Shown piece after piece: positions 1 to 11,003 of a stretch of 64,000 bases of DNA; position 1 is the stretch's first letter; each line of letters starts with the position of its first letter. The position numbers and the translations under genes are program-made. Under the pieces are notes generated by a model, which searched no databases, had not been told where the DNA came from, and saw only the letters and a program-made list of their open reading frames with translations. This stretch comes from Petrimonas sulfuriphila (GTDB taxonomy: Bacteria > Bacteroidota > Bacteroidia > Bacteroidales > Dysgonomonadaceae), in the NCBI GenBank assembly GCA_038561985.1, contig CP073276.1, forward strand, positions 3,658,001 through 3,722,000, given 5' to 3'.

Positions 1-79
1 AATAAAGAGCCAATTCGCGGGTTTTATCCCTGTATCGTCCGTCAATAGGAGATATGGCGGAAAGTTCGTCGAGTTTCAT
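1..79 (-). CDS. purB: Adenylosuccinate lyase, N-terminal fragment
   Basis: Only the first 26 codons are inside the window; the gene runs off the left edge. The reverse strand reads MKLDELSAISPIDGRYRDKT, which matches the conserved start of adenylosuccinate lyase (the SPxDGRY motif right after the N-terminus). The family acts twice in purine synthesis, releasing fumarate from SAICAR and from adenylosuccinate. It is a housekeeping gene transcribed away from the tRNA, so it marks the conserved chromosomal side of the insertion site. The identification rests on a short stretch, but this motif is distinctive. Confidence 0.8.
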   Translation of the reverse strand, partial: MKLDELSAISPIDGRYRDKTRELALY

Positions 80-268
80 TGTTAACGCATTGGTTTTATA
101 GATTTCGAAACAGGCGAAAAATCACTTCCTACCCTGCTTCACTCATCATAATTTTGATTTTCAGTACGTGCCGAATCAGTAAATTTTTATCTTTCTTTTT
201 ATTGAGAGTACAAAAGTAGTGATAAATACAGTGCCGTAAAAATTTTTGTAAAAATATTTACGAATTAT

Positions 269-299
269 TTTGCAGCAAACGAAAAACGACTTATCTTTG
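269..299 (+). promoter_or_regulatory. Promoter of tRNA-Val (Bacteroidota type)
   Basis: TTTG at 269-272 and TATCTTTG at 292-299 are separated by 19 bases. This matches the Bacteroidota primary-sigma consensus (TTTG, 19-21 bases, TAnnTTTG). Transcription would start near 305, about 50 bases before the mature tRNA. Confidence 0.75.
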
Positions 300-355
300 C
301 ATCACTTTTTCAGAAAGCAACCTCCGGGAGCGGACAAAAAGCAGAAGAAGTAACC

Positions 356-430
356 GGGCGTTTAGCTCAGCTGGTTCAGAGCATCTGCCTTACAAGCAGA
401 GGGTCGGCGGTTCGAATCCGTCAACGCCCA
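356..430 (+). tRNA. tRNA-Val (anticodon TAC)
   Basis: The cloverleaf is complete. The acceptor stem is GGGCGTT (356-362) with AACGCCC (423-429) and discriminator A. There is a D arm, an anticodon arm CTGCC-TTACAAG-CAG with anticodon TAC at 391-393, and a T arm with GGTTCGAATCC. No CCA is encoded. Its 3' part is duplicated at 22679, so this gene is the integration target of the neighbouring element; the copy here is the functional one. Confidence 0.95.
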
Positions 431-457
431 CACCTAATGATCAAGCACTTATCGATA
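386..457 (+). repeat. attL, 72-bp direct repeat
   Basis: Identical to 22679-22750. It starts in the tRNA anticodon stem, covers the anticodon loop and T arm, and ends in the terminator loop. Sequences diverge immediately on both sides. Confidence 0.92.
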
Positions 458-476
458 TTTCGGTAAGTGCTTTTTT
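443..476 (+). terminator. Rho-independent terminator after tRNA-Val
   Basis: AGCACTTA pairs with TAAGTGCT (stem 443-470) and is followed by a T run. A near-identical hairpin follows the right-hand repeat at about 22737-22771, so half of this terminator belongs to the duplicated attachment site. Confidence 0.8.
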
Positions 477-481
477 ATTTC

Positions 482-501
482 TCGCACATAACTCGCACAC
501 A
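482..501 (+). repeat. Left integrase arm-type sites (two)
   Basis: TCGCACATA at 482-490 and TCGCACACA at 493-501, starts 11 bases apart. The same nonamers with the same 11-base spacing occur just inside the right end (22525, 22536, 22547). Repeats near both ends of an integrated element are the usual layout of arm-type integrase binding sites; that role is inferred. Confidence 0.6.
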
Positions 502-580
502 GTCTATCTATATCACACCCTAATTAATTCTTTTAGCATTTTTCGCCAATAGTAGATTACTACAGCTTATTTACATCCTC

Positions 581-623
581 TAAGTCACATTATCAGAACG
601 AAGTGCCGTTTGAAGTGCCGGAG
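581..623 (+). repeat. Inverted repeat IR1, left copy (hsdS inversion site)
   Basis: 43 bp, the perfect reverse complement of 6547-6589. It encodes the conserved stretch SHYQNEVPFEVPE that precedes the first target recognition domain in both hsdS copies. Recombination between the two copies would invert about 5.9 kb. Confidence 0.88.
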
Positions 624-1841
624 GGGTGGGCGTGGACTTCATTCGGTTATATTTCACAACACAATACAGGAAAAACATTAGATAAGGAGAAAAATACTGG
701 GCAACTATACGAATATATTACAACGTCAAATCTTTATTGGAATAGTTTTGATTTTTCAGAATTAAGAAAAATGTCATTTGAAGTGCATGAATTGGATAGA
801 TTTACTGCAATAAAAGGAGATCTACTGATTTGTGAAGGTGGAGATGCTGGTAGGTCTGCTATTTGGAAGTCTGATAAACCAATATGCTTTCAAAACCATA
901 TTCATAGAGTAAGACCATTAGGAAATATTGAAGCAAAATATCTCTATTATTTTATTCTACTAATTTATTTAAATGGAGAAATAAAACAATATCTTAAAGG
1001 CGTTGGTATCCAAAGTTTATCGGGTAATTCACTTGCGTCAATAATTATTCCATTACCTCCTTTAAATGAACAAAAACGAATAGTCGCTGAAATCAATAGA
1101 CTATTTGAACTAATAAAGCAGATAGAAGAAAGCAAATTATCCTTAGCACAATTCATAAAACAAACCAAACAAAAAGTTCTTGACCTTGCCATTCGAGGCA
1201 AACTCGTTCAGCAAAACCCTAATGATGAGCCTGTCACTGCACTTTTAGAGCAAATAAAAGGCAAGGGCAAAACTTCCGATAAATTCCATTATCCGTTTGA
1301 GGTGCCGGAAAATTGGGAGTGGTGCAAATTAGGAGAAGTAAATAATATTGCGCGTGGAGGATCTCCAAGACCTATTAAGCATTTTCTAACAAAGAACCCA
1401 GATGGTGTAAATTGGATAAAAATTGGCGATACTGAAAAAGGTGGAAAATATATCTATTCAACAAAAGAGAAAATAATAAAAGAGGGTATAAAATATTCTC
1501 GTTTTGTTAATGTTGATGATTTTCTTTTAACAAACTCAATGAGTTTTGGACGGCCATATATTTTAAAAACAGACGGCTGTATCCATGATGGATGGCTTGT
1601 CATCAGCATTGAAAAAAAAATATTGAATACTGATTATATGTACTATTTATTAAGTTCACATTTCATGTTTAGTCAGTTTTATAATTCTGCAGTAGGTTCA
1701 ACCGTAAAAAATTTAAAAACAGAGTCAGTATGTTTGTTGTTTTTTCCGCTTCCTCCTCTCGCAGAACAAAAACGAATTGTTTTCAAAGTTGAAGAAATTT
1801 TTGCCCAGTTAGATATGATAGAAGAAGCATTAAAAGCGTAG
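603..1841 (+). pseudogene. hsdS': Silent type I specificity (hsdS) cassette without a start
   Basis: This encodes a second HsdS body in opposite orientation to the expressed one. The open frame begins near 537 without an ATG, after a stop at 534; a GTG at 603 is not a convincing start. Two target recognition domains are visible. The first starts at FEVPEGWAW and ends at a PLPPLNEQKRIV conserved helix. The second starts at YPFEVPENWEW and ends at PLPPLAEQKRIV. The 44-residue HsdS N-terminus (as in MDTKQLRQKILDLAIRGKLV) is missing, so the cassette is not expressed as it stands. Inversion at IR1 would join it to the promoter-linked start at 6762. It is a stored alternative specificity rather than a decayed gene. 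Confidence 0.85.
1276..1309 (+). repeat. Inverted repeat IR2, left copy
   Basis: 34 bp, the perfect reverse complement of 5855-5888. It lies at the start of the second target recognition domain (DKFHYPFEVP), so recombination here would swap only the second domain. Confidence 0.85.
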
Positions 1842-1864
1842 ATTGAAAACTCTACGCTTTTTTA
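1833..1864. terminator. Bidirectional terminator between hsdS cassette and recombinase
   Basis: AAAGCGTAGA (1833-1842) and TCTACGCTTT (1851-1860) form a 10-bp perfect stem followed by a T run on the plus strand. An A run precedes it, so it can serve the convergent recombinase gene as well. The stem includes the stop codon of the hsdS cassette. Confidence 0.75.
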
Positions 1865-1869
1865 ACAGT

Positions 1870-2673
1870 TTACCAAGTTACAACCTTGTCAACAATAGTT
1901 TGCTGTTCGCTTGCTGTTCTTCGCAGATAGATTCGGGTGGTTTCAATGCTTTCGTGTCCCATTAAATCGGCTAATAATGCTATATCGTTAAACTTTTCGA
2001 GAAAGTTTTTAGCAAAACGATGTCGGAAAGAGTGTGGATAAATAACTTTCTTATTGAGACCATATTTTTCTGCAAAAAATTTGAGTTGTTGAGCAATTCC
2101 CCTTGCAGAAATTCTATCGCCAAATCTATTGCGAAAAATATAACCTGATGAGATTTCTTTTTGTTTAAGCCATTTTCTAGCCTCCTCTCTAAGTTTTTTT
2201 GGGATGTAAAGTCGCCTAATTTTGCCACCTTTTGTGTACATATCCAAATAGCCTATTTCAATATGTTCAGCTTTGATTTGAAGCAGTTCGCTAATCCGAG
2301 CGCCTGTTGCACCGAGAAACCAAACAACAAAATACCAATCCGTGTATCCGTCATTCTTCAATTTTGTTTTCAGAAATTTATAGTCAGCATCGCTAATTAC
2401 ATTTTCGAGAAAATTTTTCTGCTGAACCTTGATGAATTTAAGTTTCAATTTCTCCTTATTCGTAAATTCAAGGTACTTGTTTAATGCTTGTAATCGCAAA
2501 TTGACAGTTTGTGGCTTAAAATGCTCTACTAAAAAACCTTTATAAGCTAAAAGATTTTCTTTATCAACCCGCTCATACTGAGCCATAAAATGATTGACTG
2601 TCCATACATAAGACCTAACTGTACTTTCAGCTAGGTCACTTTTTTCAAGAAATTTTTGAAATTTTGTTACCAT
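1870..2673 (-). CDS. Tyrosine recombinase, putative hsdS invertase
   Basis: This 267-residue XerC/D-like tyrosine recombinase has an N-terminal SAM-like core-binding domain (about 1-85) and a C-terminal catalytic domain. Visible catalytic residues are Arg126 (GATGARISEL), His214 and Arg217 (HSFRH), His240 (MGHESIETT) and nucleophile Tyr249. It lies between two oppositely oriented hsdS cassettes that share perfect inverted repeats. This is the standard arrangement for phase-variable type I systems in Bacteroides and Firmicutes, so its probable job is to flip hsdS segments. It is unlike the element's own integrase (413 residues at the right end). Terminated by the shared hairpin at 1833. Confidence 0.88.
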   Translation of the reverse strand: MVTKFQKFLEKSDLAESTVRSYVWTVNHFMAQYERVDKENLLAYKGFLVEHFKPQTVNLRLQALNKYLEFTNKEKLKLKFIKVQQKNFLENVISDADYKFLKTKLKNDGYTDWYFVVWFLGATGARISELLQIKAEHIEIGYLDMYTKGGKIRRLYIPKKLREEARKWLKQKEISSGYIFRNRFGDRISARGIAQQLKFFAEKYGLNKKVIYPHSFRHRFAKNFLEKFNDIALLADLMGHESIETTRIYLRRTASEQQTIVDKVVTW

Positions 2674-2725
2674 ATTCTTTATATTTTAAAGTTTACAGTA
2701 ACAGAAACGGTTTTCAAGTGTTCGT

Positions 2726-3093
2726 TTACAAACTTTCTTGTATTTTATCTAAAAGATTAAATATGTCTTCAATTTTTGTGACTATTCTTTGTTGTTCGGC
2801 GAGAGGAGGAAAAGGAAAAATATATTGATTTGCTTTTTCAATTGTTATTGTATCAACAGTAGTCCCTTTTGAATTTTTATACATTTGAGATTGTAAAAAA
2901 TCTGTGGCAAGAATTACCTCAATAAAACTAGAATTTACTGAATGTGAATTACTCAAACATAAAACGCTCGCGTCTTTATAGTAAAATTTATCAGTTTTTT
3001 TTACAATATATGTCTTTCCAATACTTCCTACAGCAGATATTAGAATATCATTCTCTTTCGGAACGCCATATTTGTCTTTTAAGTCTAAATAAT
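2726..3093 (-). pseudogene. hsdS: HsdS 3' part, cut off by IS21
   Basis: Residues from YLDLKDKYGVPKENDI to the C-terminus form the end of the second target recognition domain plus the distal conserved helix (FPPLAEQQRIVTKIEDIF). It continues the open frame that stops at 5688. Removing the IS21 (3094-5682) and one copy of the 5-bp duplication ATAAT restores an uninterrupted SEEHYLDLKDKYG frame. The apparent ATG at 3154 lies in the IS end and is not the gene's own start. Confidence 0.85.
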
Positions 3094-3217
3094 TGTAATT
3101 AGCAAATTTACAATGTACAAAAAATGGCAATGTTGAGTGTACAACTTTTGGCAATATCCAATGTACAGGTTTAACATTACATTAACTATCTCTTTTTTAT
3201 TGTATTCAACTGTTTTT

Positions 3218-3971
3218 TTATTCTTTCTCAAGGAAAGTTTTCCGGTTGTCCATACGGTAACCGTTTCCCTCGAACCTGATCACCTCGCAACGATATAGCA
3301 GTCGATCCAGGATGGCTGTGGCTAACACTTCATCATCCAGTGTCTCCGCCCACTGGCTGGGTGACTTGTTAGTGGTGATGATGATCGAGCACTGCTCATG
3401 CAGGTGATTGATCAGATTGAACAGAGCCACCGCTTCACTCTTTTGCACCGGGAACATCATGATGTCATCTATGGCAATCAGGTGTGCCTTGGTGTATCGC
3501 TTGTAGGTGCTCATTGCCGATGAGATGATTTCTTTCCTGTTGAGCACGCCTATCAGGTCAGCCATGGTGGTAAAATAGGCCCTATAACCTTTCTTGATGG
3601 CATCATTGACCAGTCCCCCGGCCAGGTATGTTTTGCCCGTACCGCTTGGACCCATCAGCACCAGGTTGTATAGCTGATCGACCCAGAGCAGCTCCCTGAG
3701 CTGTGTCATCTGCCTTATGCCGATGCTGCTCGAGGCCTTGTAATCGTACTCGTCAAGCTCGTGTGCACGTGGCAGACGGGCCAGTTTAGTCCTGCGCCGG
3801 TAATCATTCAGCTGTCGCTGCTCCAGCTCTTTTACAAGCATGTTCTCCAGGAAGTCCGCGTATCCCGGTGTATCTATGCTCGCCTGGTGAAGCATCGGCT
3901 GCAAGTTTTTTGCTCAGGTATCCCAAACGAAGTATGCCGGCATATTGCTTCATGTTTTCTATCTGCTTCAT
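3218..3971 (-). pseudogene. istB: IstB helper ATPase, IS21 copy 1 (frameshifted)
   Basis: IstB is the DnaC-like AAA+ ATPase that assembles on target DNA and activates IstA. Visible motifs are Walker A GPSGTGKTYLAGG, Walker B IAIDDIMMF and TTNKSPSQW. The intact start would be at 3971 (MKQIENMKQYAGIL), overlapping the istA stop as ATGA. A run of six T near 3906-3911 (five in copy 2) breaks the frame after about 20 codons; the downstream open frame begins with MQPMLHQASID at 3904. This may be a sequencing error in a homopolymer. Confidence 0.8.
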
Positions 3972-5552
3972 AGCTCCATGATTTGATCGTACCGGTTTAT
4001 CTTGCTTCTCTCGGGGATGTATGCATCCGTGTCATACTGACTTGTTTGAACACCGTCATGCAACACGCTTACAACAGGCAAGGGCTTCTTCTCCCGGCGT
4101 TTTAACTCCCGGTAATGTGATGCGGCTTCTTTCAGGTAAAGGGCGTTGTGGAGCCCATTGTCGAGGCAGTAATCAAGTGCGCTGCCAACGATCTCCTCAC
4201 CATATTCGCCCATCACCTCCCTTATCATTTTCAGATTGTCTCTCAGATAACGGGGCTTATACTTGTGTATCTCCTCTATGAACAGGTACAAAGTGTTGTT
4301 GCCCTTCCAGATCGATAGGACTTCCTGCTTGAAGACCTCGAGCCTGGAGTTCCGATCCCGTCGATAAGTTGTGCTGCCGATTACCTTGCCTTTTTCAAGA
4401 CTGACGGGGTGCTCGGCCAGAAGGATGCCTTGCCGGTTGGAAAGCGAAAGGGTGCCATCCTTGACCTTGAGTAATACCTCCGGTCCCTTCCCGTTATAGG
4501 TGCCATATGGGACCCTGTAGAAGTTCCCCTTGTAACTGATTGTGTTATCTTTTCTCACCGTGTAGGTGGGAATCTCATCCCGGGGGATTGCCGGTGAGGG
4601 GCGAAAAAAAGGAGAGATGCTCCTTTTCAATCAACCACACGTCATGGGGCAGGCGCTTCGTCGTGGCATGTTTGGTGCCGTTCGCCTTGCGCTCCAACCA
4701 GCTCAGGGCTTCCTCGTTGAGGCGATCTATATCGTGAAAGGTACGCGCGCGAAGAAAGTTGTTTTTCACGTATCCTACCACGTTCTCGACCCGGCCTTTG
4801 CTCTGGGGGATCGGCCTTGCGGCAGAACTCAACGCTGATACCGCGTTCATCCCTGTAGCGACGAAAATCATCAGCCAGGAGATAATCGCCAAGGTTCTCA
4901 CTTTTCAGAAACACCGAGTCCTGATCATAGAGAAGCTTCCCGGGGATACCCTCTATATACTTGAAGGCCTGCTCGTGAGCCTGGACGGCTGTTTTCCCGG
5001 TGAAGGGAGTTGTTTGGAAAAAACACATATTTGTAGCGACTGCGTGACAGGACAAGGGCAAAAAAAATAAACCCTGCGCCTACTGCCGTCCAAACGTCGC
5101 ATCTGTGCTGTACCGAAGTCAACCTGCGCCTGGCTGCCATATGCAAACTCTTCCAGGGCTTCCGTCTGGCGGATCTTCTCCGGTACAGGGATCTTCTCCT
5201 GACGCCGCACGTGCTGGACAAAGTTGTATACAGTCTTGCTGTTCACCTTCGGCAAGTCGGCGTATTTCTCCTTCAGCCGGTCTTCTATCACTGCCGCCGG
5301 CAAACCATTGTCTATACTCAATAAGGAAAGAACGTCCGGGTAATATGGCGACAGAACAAGTTCGTATACACGTTGTTTCATTGAAAACTCATGAAACTCT
5401 TCTTCACTCATCTTCTTGTACCTGGAAACAGTTCTGCGATCAACACCCAACTTTTTTGCAATTTTACTGTCCGAATTGCCCGGATTACTGGAAAGTTCTT
5501 TAACTTCGTACCACATACGTACCTTTCTAAGGTCATGTATCTGAGTCTTCAT
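3968..5552 (-). pseudogene. istA: IstA transposase, IS21 copy 1 (several frameshifts)
   Basis: IstA is a DDE-type transposase with an N-terminal HTH (MKTQIHDLRKVRMWYEVKEL, then KLGVDRRTVSRYKKM) and an RNase H-fold core (QVDFGTAQ; SVFLKSENLGDYLLADDF; KGRVENVVGYVKNNFL). The frame is broken where copy 1 has one extra base relative to copy 2: an A run of 8 versus 7 near 5060, an A run of 6 versus 5 near 5020, and a C/G run of 5 versus 4 near 4806. Both copies also share a T7 run near 4605 that shifts frame before the C-terminal domain. The homopolymer pattern suggests sequencing error for at least the copy-specific shifts. Confidence 0.8.
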
Positions 5553-5854
5553 AGTGTTTGTATTTTTGTGAATTACAAATATATGAAGACTCTTCTTTAA
5601 CCCTTTTTATGTACATTGCATATTGCCAATTTCTGTACATTCAATCTTGCCGAAAATTGTACATGCGAAGTTACTGATTACAATAATGCTCTTCAGATAT
5701 AAATAAATCATTATCTACAAAATCATTCTGTGCTAACTTTATTATTTCTCTAGCACGATAAAATGGAATGCCAGACTTTTTCCATTCAGATTTATGAACT
5801 CTTTTACTAGATTTGATGTCAAGAATATCTCCAAGCTTGCACCATACCCACCCA

Positions 5855-5888
5855 TCCGGCACCTCAAACGGATAATGGAATTTATCGG
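5855..5888 (-). repeat. Inverted repeat IR2, right copy
   Basis: Perfect reverse complement of 1276-1309, at the start of the second recognition domain of the expressed hsdS. Confidence 0.85.
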
Positions 5889-6546
5889 CAGTTGTTTTTT
5901 GGGCTTTTTGCTCTTTACTTATCCGTTCTAACACAACGGAAGCAGATTCGTCATTAGGGTCTTGTGGTACGAGTTTTCCACGTACGGCAAGGTCAAGGAC
6001 TTTGGATTTTGTCTGTGTTATTGCAGTCTGTAAATCTGATTTATTTGCTTCAATCTCATCAATCAAAGCAAAGTATCTTTCAATTTCGGAAACTATATGG
6101 TGTTGTTCGGCGAGAGGAGGGAGAGAAAATGGAGCATTTCTTCCGTCATTTGTACCTAATCTTGGCATTTTAACTCCATAGCAACATTTTGCAGTATATT
6201 CCAAAAAATAATTAGACATTAATACATGCCTTGCAAACTCTGGCACAACAAATCCATTAAAATCCAAAGGCAGAATTTCGGTAGTACAGTATCCTTCAAA
6301 GTCAGCAACTAAAACTTTATTCAAATAGGTTCTTAGTTTGCTGTATAAAACATCTCCTTTTTTGAATGTATTTCTTATACTTTTGGTCTCTTTTTCGTTT
6401 TTATGAACTCGTTTTAGCAGTTTTCCTGTATCTTTTTCAATATCTTCTAAATCCAAAATCCATGCATTCTCGTTTACTTGTGATGGACTAGCCTTTTCAT
6501 TTTTTCCATAATCACAGAGATAACCTAATTTCACCCACTCCCAGTT

Positions 6547-6589
6547 CTCCGGCACTTCAAACGGCACTTCGTTCTGATAATGTGACTTA
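6547..6589 (-). repeat. Inverted repeat IR1, right copy
   Basis: Perfect reverse complement of 581-623, at the start of the first recognition domain of the expressed hsdS, about 57 codons after its start. Confidence 0.88.
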
Positions 6590-6761
6590 TCCTTAGTAGA
6601 TTTCTTATCAGGTTTAATCTTCTTGTCTTTGATAAGTTCTTCTTTTTCAGCCTTTATCCTCGCGAGTAAAGCCGATGCCGGTTCATCGTTCGGGTCTTGC
6701 GGAACAAGTTTACCTCGTATGGCAAGGTCTAATATCTTTTGTCGTAACTGTTTTGTATCCA

Positions 6762-8189
<1,428 letters not shown>

Positions 8190-10982
8190 CTAATTGTAAA
8201 ATCCATATTTTTTTTCTCTTTTTTCAAACGCTTCCCTTCCTCCTTCCAATATCTCACAAACATGTTCTCTTATTCCTTGTGAGTTAAGCACTATTAAATC
8301 TTGATTTTTTGGCTTCGTATTTTCTAATGCCCCATTGATATATTGAAATTTTAAGTTATCTTTATTCTTACTATTTTTACCATTTTGATTTGCAACGATT
8401 ACATTTTCAGCATCTGCACTCACAACGACATTGGGGTTATGAGTAACAAGGATGATTTGTCGCTGTTTTTTCTTAGTGCGTATATATTGAACTAATTCAT
8501 TGTAGATTGCACGGTTATCTAGGCTATCTTCTGGTTGGTCTATTAGAATTGGACACTCCTTAGTGCTAAATTCAAGTAATAATTTCAAAATTACAAATGC
8601 TTGTTTTCCTGGCGACATCTCAGTAAAAATATCGTTTTGATAAGATAATTCAAAAGAAACATCAAACCAGTTTTTTGTAAAAAACTCTGTTACAACATTT
8701 TGATTGGTATTATAATTCTTATATTCAATATTACCGTTCAATGCATTACACAAAAAGTCTTTACTAATGTTTTCAGTGTCTGCTTCGTAATTATTAGCAA
8801 ATTCACTCACATAACTCTGCCTTTCATACCCGCGTTGATTCAATCTGTTTTCGAGAAATGATGTGATTTCTTGTTTTTTACAATTTATTTTAGTTGTGAT
8901 TTTTACTTCATCGTGTTCAATTTTCAGATTTTGTACAAGATACTCTGCATTTAATTTATAAGAGCCATGGCATTCAATAATTTGCGTAATAATAGAAGTC
9001 TGTTGAGTATTCTTCTGTGACAATTTCTCTTCAAATTTTGTTATTTCCTGCAACCTATTTCTCTCTTCTTTCAATTTATTTTGAATATCATTTAATTCTT
9101 TATTGTCGGAGTAATATTGAATTCCTTTTTTGTATATTTCTGTTTGTTTTTCGTGAATTATCTCATTTTCGTGATTTTTTTTCTTTTCCTCAGTTGCTTT
9201 TTCAAATAACTCTATTATTTCTATCCATTTCTTTTCTGTATCAATTTTCAAGTTTTTAAAATATCTATAAAGCTCATCTTTATTTAATGGATAGGATAAG
9301 TTTTCAAAATTATAATCATTAGGATATGAATTGTTGATAACAGTAGCTATTTTCATCTTTTGAAATAATCGCAAATCATTTTCAGCTTGTGCGACTAGTA
9401 ACTCTTTTTCTGCAATCTTGTTTAATAAGAGTTGATATTCTTTTATCTCCTCTTGGGTAATAGTTGCATTTTTACTCAACTCTTGTATTTTCGTATTTAA
9501 CCGCTGTATTTCAGTTTCAATCCCTTTTTTATCGCCTTTTTCTTTTAATAGATCTCGCAAAATTTGTATGTCTGACTGTATTTGAAATACATCTAATATG
9601 TTTTTAGAAATTGATTTTTTCAATTCATTGTTTTTCGCATTATAGTCAACTAAAAGTTCGTTTTCCTCTTTATTGCTAATAATCTGTTTTATTAAAGCAT
9701 TTGTCTTGTCTGTATCCTTTGCTATATCGTGCATATAGCTTTGAGCAAAAAATTCAATATCTCTATTCGTTGCTTCTTCTCCATCTTTCCATATAACAGA
9801 AACCCCATTTAAATGATTTTTAATAAAATCATTTTCGTCATCAAGCTCTATTTTAAAGTCAATTGTTTTCGCTATAACCTTTAATAAAGTAGATTTTCCT
9901 GTTGAACGTCCTCCTATAATAGTATTTAGATTTTCATTAAAACATACTGTTCCTTTCCAAAATTTATTCTCATCTAAAACAATTTTATCAATAACCTGAT
10001 AACCTCTTTTCTCGTCGGGTTTATCTTGCTGTATTTTAACTCTTTCATCGGGTTCATAGAGAATTTGTTTCAATCCATTAAAAGTTAAATCTGCTTTTAT
10101 CCAACAAAAACGATCGTTGTCAGGATTAAATAACTTATTTTCTGTATGAGCATCAGAACCATGTATACATGGTTTTAAGGAGCCACACTTTTGTTTAACT
10201 GACTCAGGCGAATGTGTGGGATGTTTTCCTGCAAAAAATAAAATATCATTATTATTAGCAGAAAAGATACAGTTAGATATTTCATAAATAGTCTTTCTTA
10301 CTCCGTCCAATGCACCGTTTTCATTTTCAAATAAGTCATAATGTTTTTGAAAGCCTGAAGCTCCATCATTGCTTGAATTACTAACAACAACAATTACATT
10401 TTCACGCAAATTAGTATTATTAGTAAGTAGCTTTTTTAAGTTTTCGTGTGAAACGACGAAGTTCTTTACACCTTTTTTGTATGCAGATTCATCATCAGTT
10501 ATAGAACTATCCAAAGACTTACCTAAAGAAACAATTCCAAATCTATTCATCAGATACTCTTGAATCCCGCCTATATGTTTTAATGTATTGAAAAAATCAT
10601 TATCTAAACTATACACAAATTCTGGATTGAAAATACAATGAATATTTATTAGTCTGCCCGTGTCAGTTACAGGTAACATCCTTAGCTCTACATTTGGTAG
10701 TATGAAAATTTTGGAAATTTTTCTTTTTTCTTCATTAGTAAAAGAAGTATTAGTATTAATTTTTCTTTGAAAATCAACAACTCGTTTGTAGTTTTCTATA
10801 CAAAAATAATCCGTAATACCAATCGCTTCGATATCTTTTTCTATGGCTTTCTTAAACATTGTAATACAAAATGTATCAAAATCAGCACTTTCAAACTGAT
10901 CATTCTTGTTAGTACCTTTAGTATGTACATGCAAATCCCACTTTCTCCATTCAGAGCCTCTTACAAACATTTCTTTATTCAT
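8190..10982 (-). CDS. TrlF-like PHP-domain / SMC-like ATPase in the type I operon
   Basis: 930 residues. The N-terminal PHP metal-dependent phosphoesterase domain shows the metal ligand motif DLHVHTKG (16-23) and GSDAHTE (275-281). An ABC/SMC-type ATPase follows: Walker A GGRSTGKST (357-365), a long coiled-coil middle (about 440-720), signature-like MSPGKQAFV, Walker B ILIDQPEDSLDNR and the switch His in LVTHNPNV. This architecture matches the family annotated as TrlF AAA-like ATPase, which recurs inside type I restriction operons. By analogy with RloC/PrrC it may be a back-up nuclease triggered when restriction fails; that is inference. Its place between hsdR and hsdM argues for co-regulation. 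Confidence 0.85.
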   Translation of the reverse strand: MNKEMFVRGSEWRKWDLHVHTKGTNKNDQFESADFDTFCITMFKKAIEKDIEAIGITDYFCIENYKRVVDFQRKINTNTSFTNEEKRKISKIFILPNVELRMLPVTDTGRLINIHCIFNPEFVYSLDNDFFNTLKHIGGIQEYLMNRFGIVSLGKSLDSSITDDESAYKKGVKNFVVSHENLKKLLTNNTNLRENVIVVVSNSSNDGASGFQKHYDLFENENGALDGVRKTIYEISNCIFSANNNDILFFAGKHPTHSPESVKQKCGSLKPCIHGSDAHTENKLFNPDNDRFCWIKADLTFNGLKQILYEPDERVKIQQDKPDEKRGYQVIDKIVLDENKFWKGTVCFNENLNTIIGGRSTGKSTLLKVIAKTIDFKIELDDENDFIKNHLNGVSVIWKDGEEATNRDIEFFAQSYMHDIAKDTDKTNALIKQIISNKEENELLVDYNAKNNELKKSISKNILDVFQIQSDIQILRDLLKEKGDKKGIETEIQRLNTKIQELSKNATITQEEIKEYQLLLNKIAEKELLVAQAENDLRLFQKMKIATVINNSYPNDYNFENLSYPLNKDELYRYFKNLKIDTEKKWIEIIELFEKATEEKKKNHENEIIHEKQTEIYKKGIQYYSDNKELNDIQNKLKEERNRLQEITKFEEKLSQKNTQQTSIITQIIECHGSYKLNAEYLVQNLKIEHDEVKITTKINCKKQEITSFLENRLNQRGYERQSYVSEFANNYEADTENISKDFLCNALNGNIEYKNYNTNQNVVTEFFTKNWFDVSFELSYQNDIFTEMSPGKQAFVILKLLLEFSTKECPILIDQPEDSLDNRAIYNELVQYIRTKKKQRQIILVTHNPNVVVSADAENVIVANQNGKNSKNKDNLKFQYINGALENTKPKNQDLIVLNSQGIREHVCEILEGGREAFEKREKKYGFYN

Positions 10983-11003
10983 AGTTTTTAATTTAAATTC
11001 TTT

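Larger units (their letters stand above)
3094..5682 (-). mobile_element. IS21-family element, copy 1 (inside hsdS)
   Basis: 2,589 bp. The ends read TGTAATTAGCAAATTTAC inward from 3094 and TGTAATCAGTAACTTCGC inward from 5682, imperfect inverted repeats with the TG...CA termini of IS21. ATAAT at 3089-3093 and 5683-5687 is the target duplication. It carries istA and istB on the minus strand. Copy 2 is at 52101-54685. The two copies differ mainly in homopolymer lengths. Confidence 0.92.
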
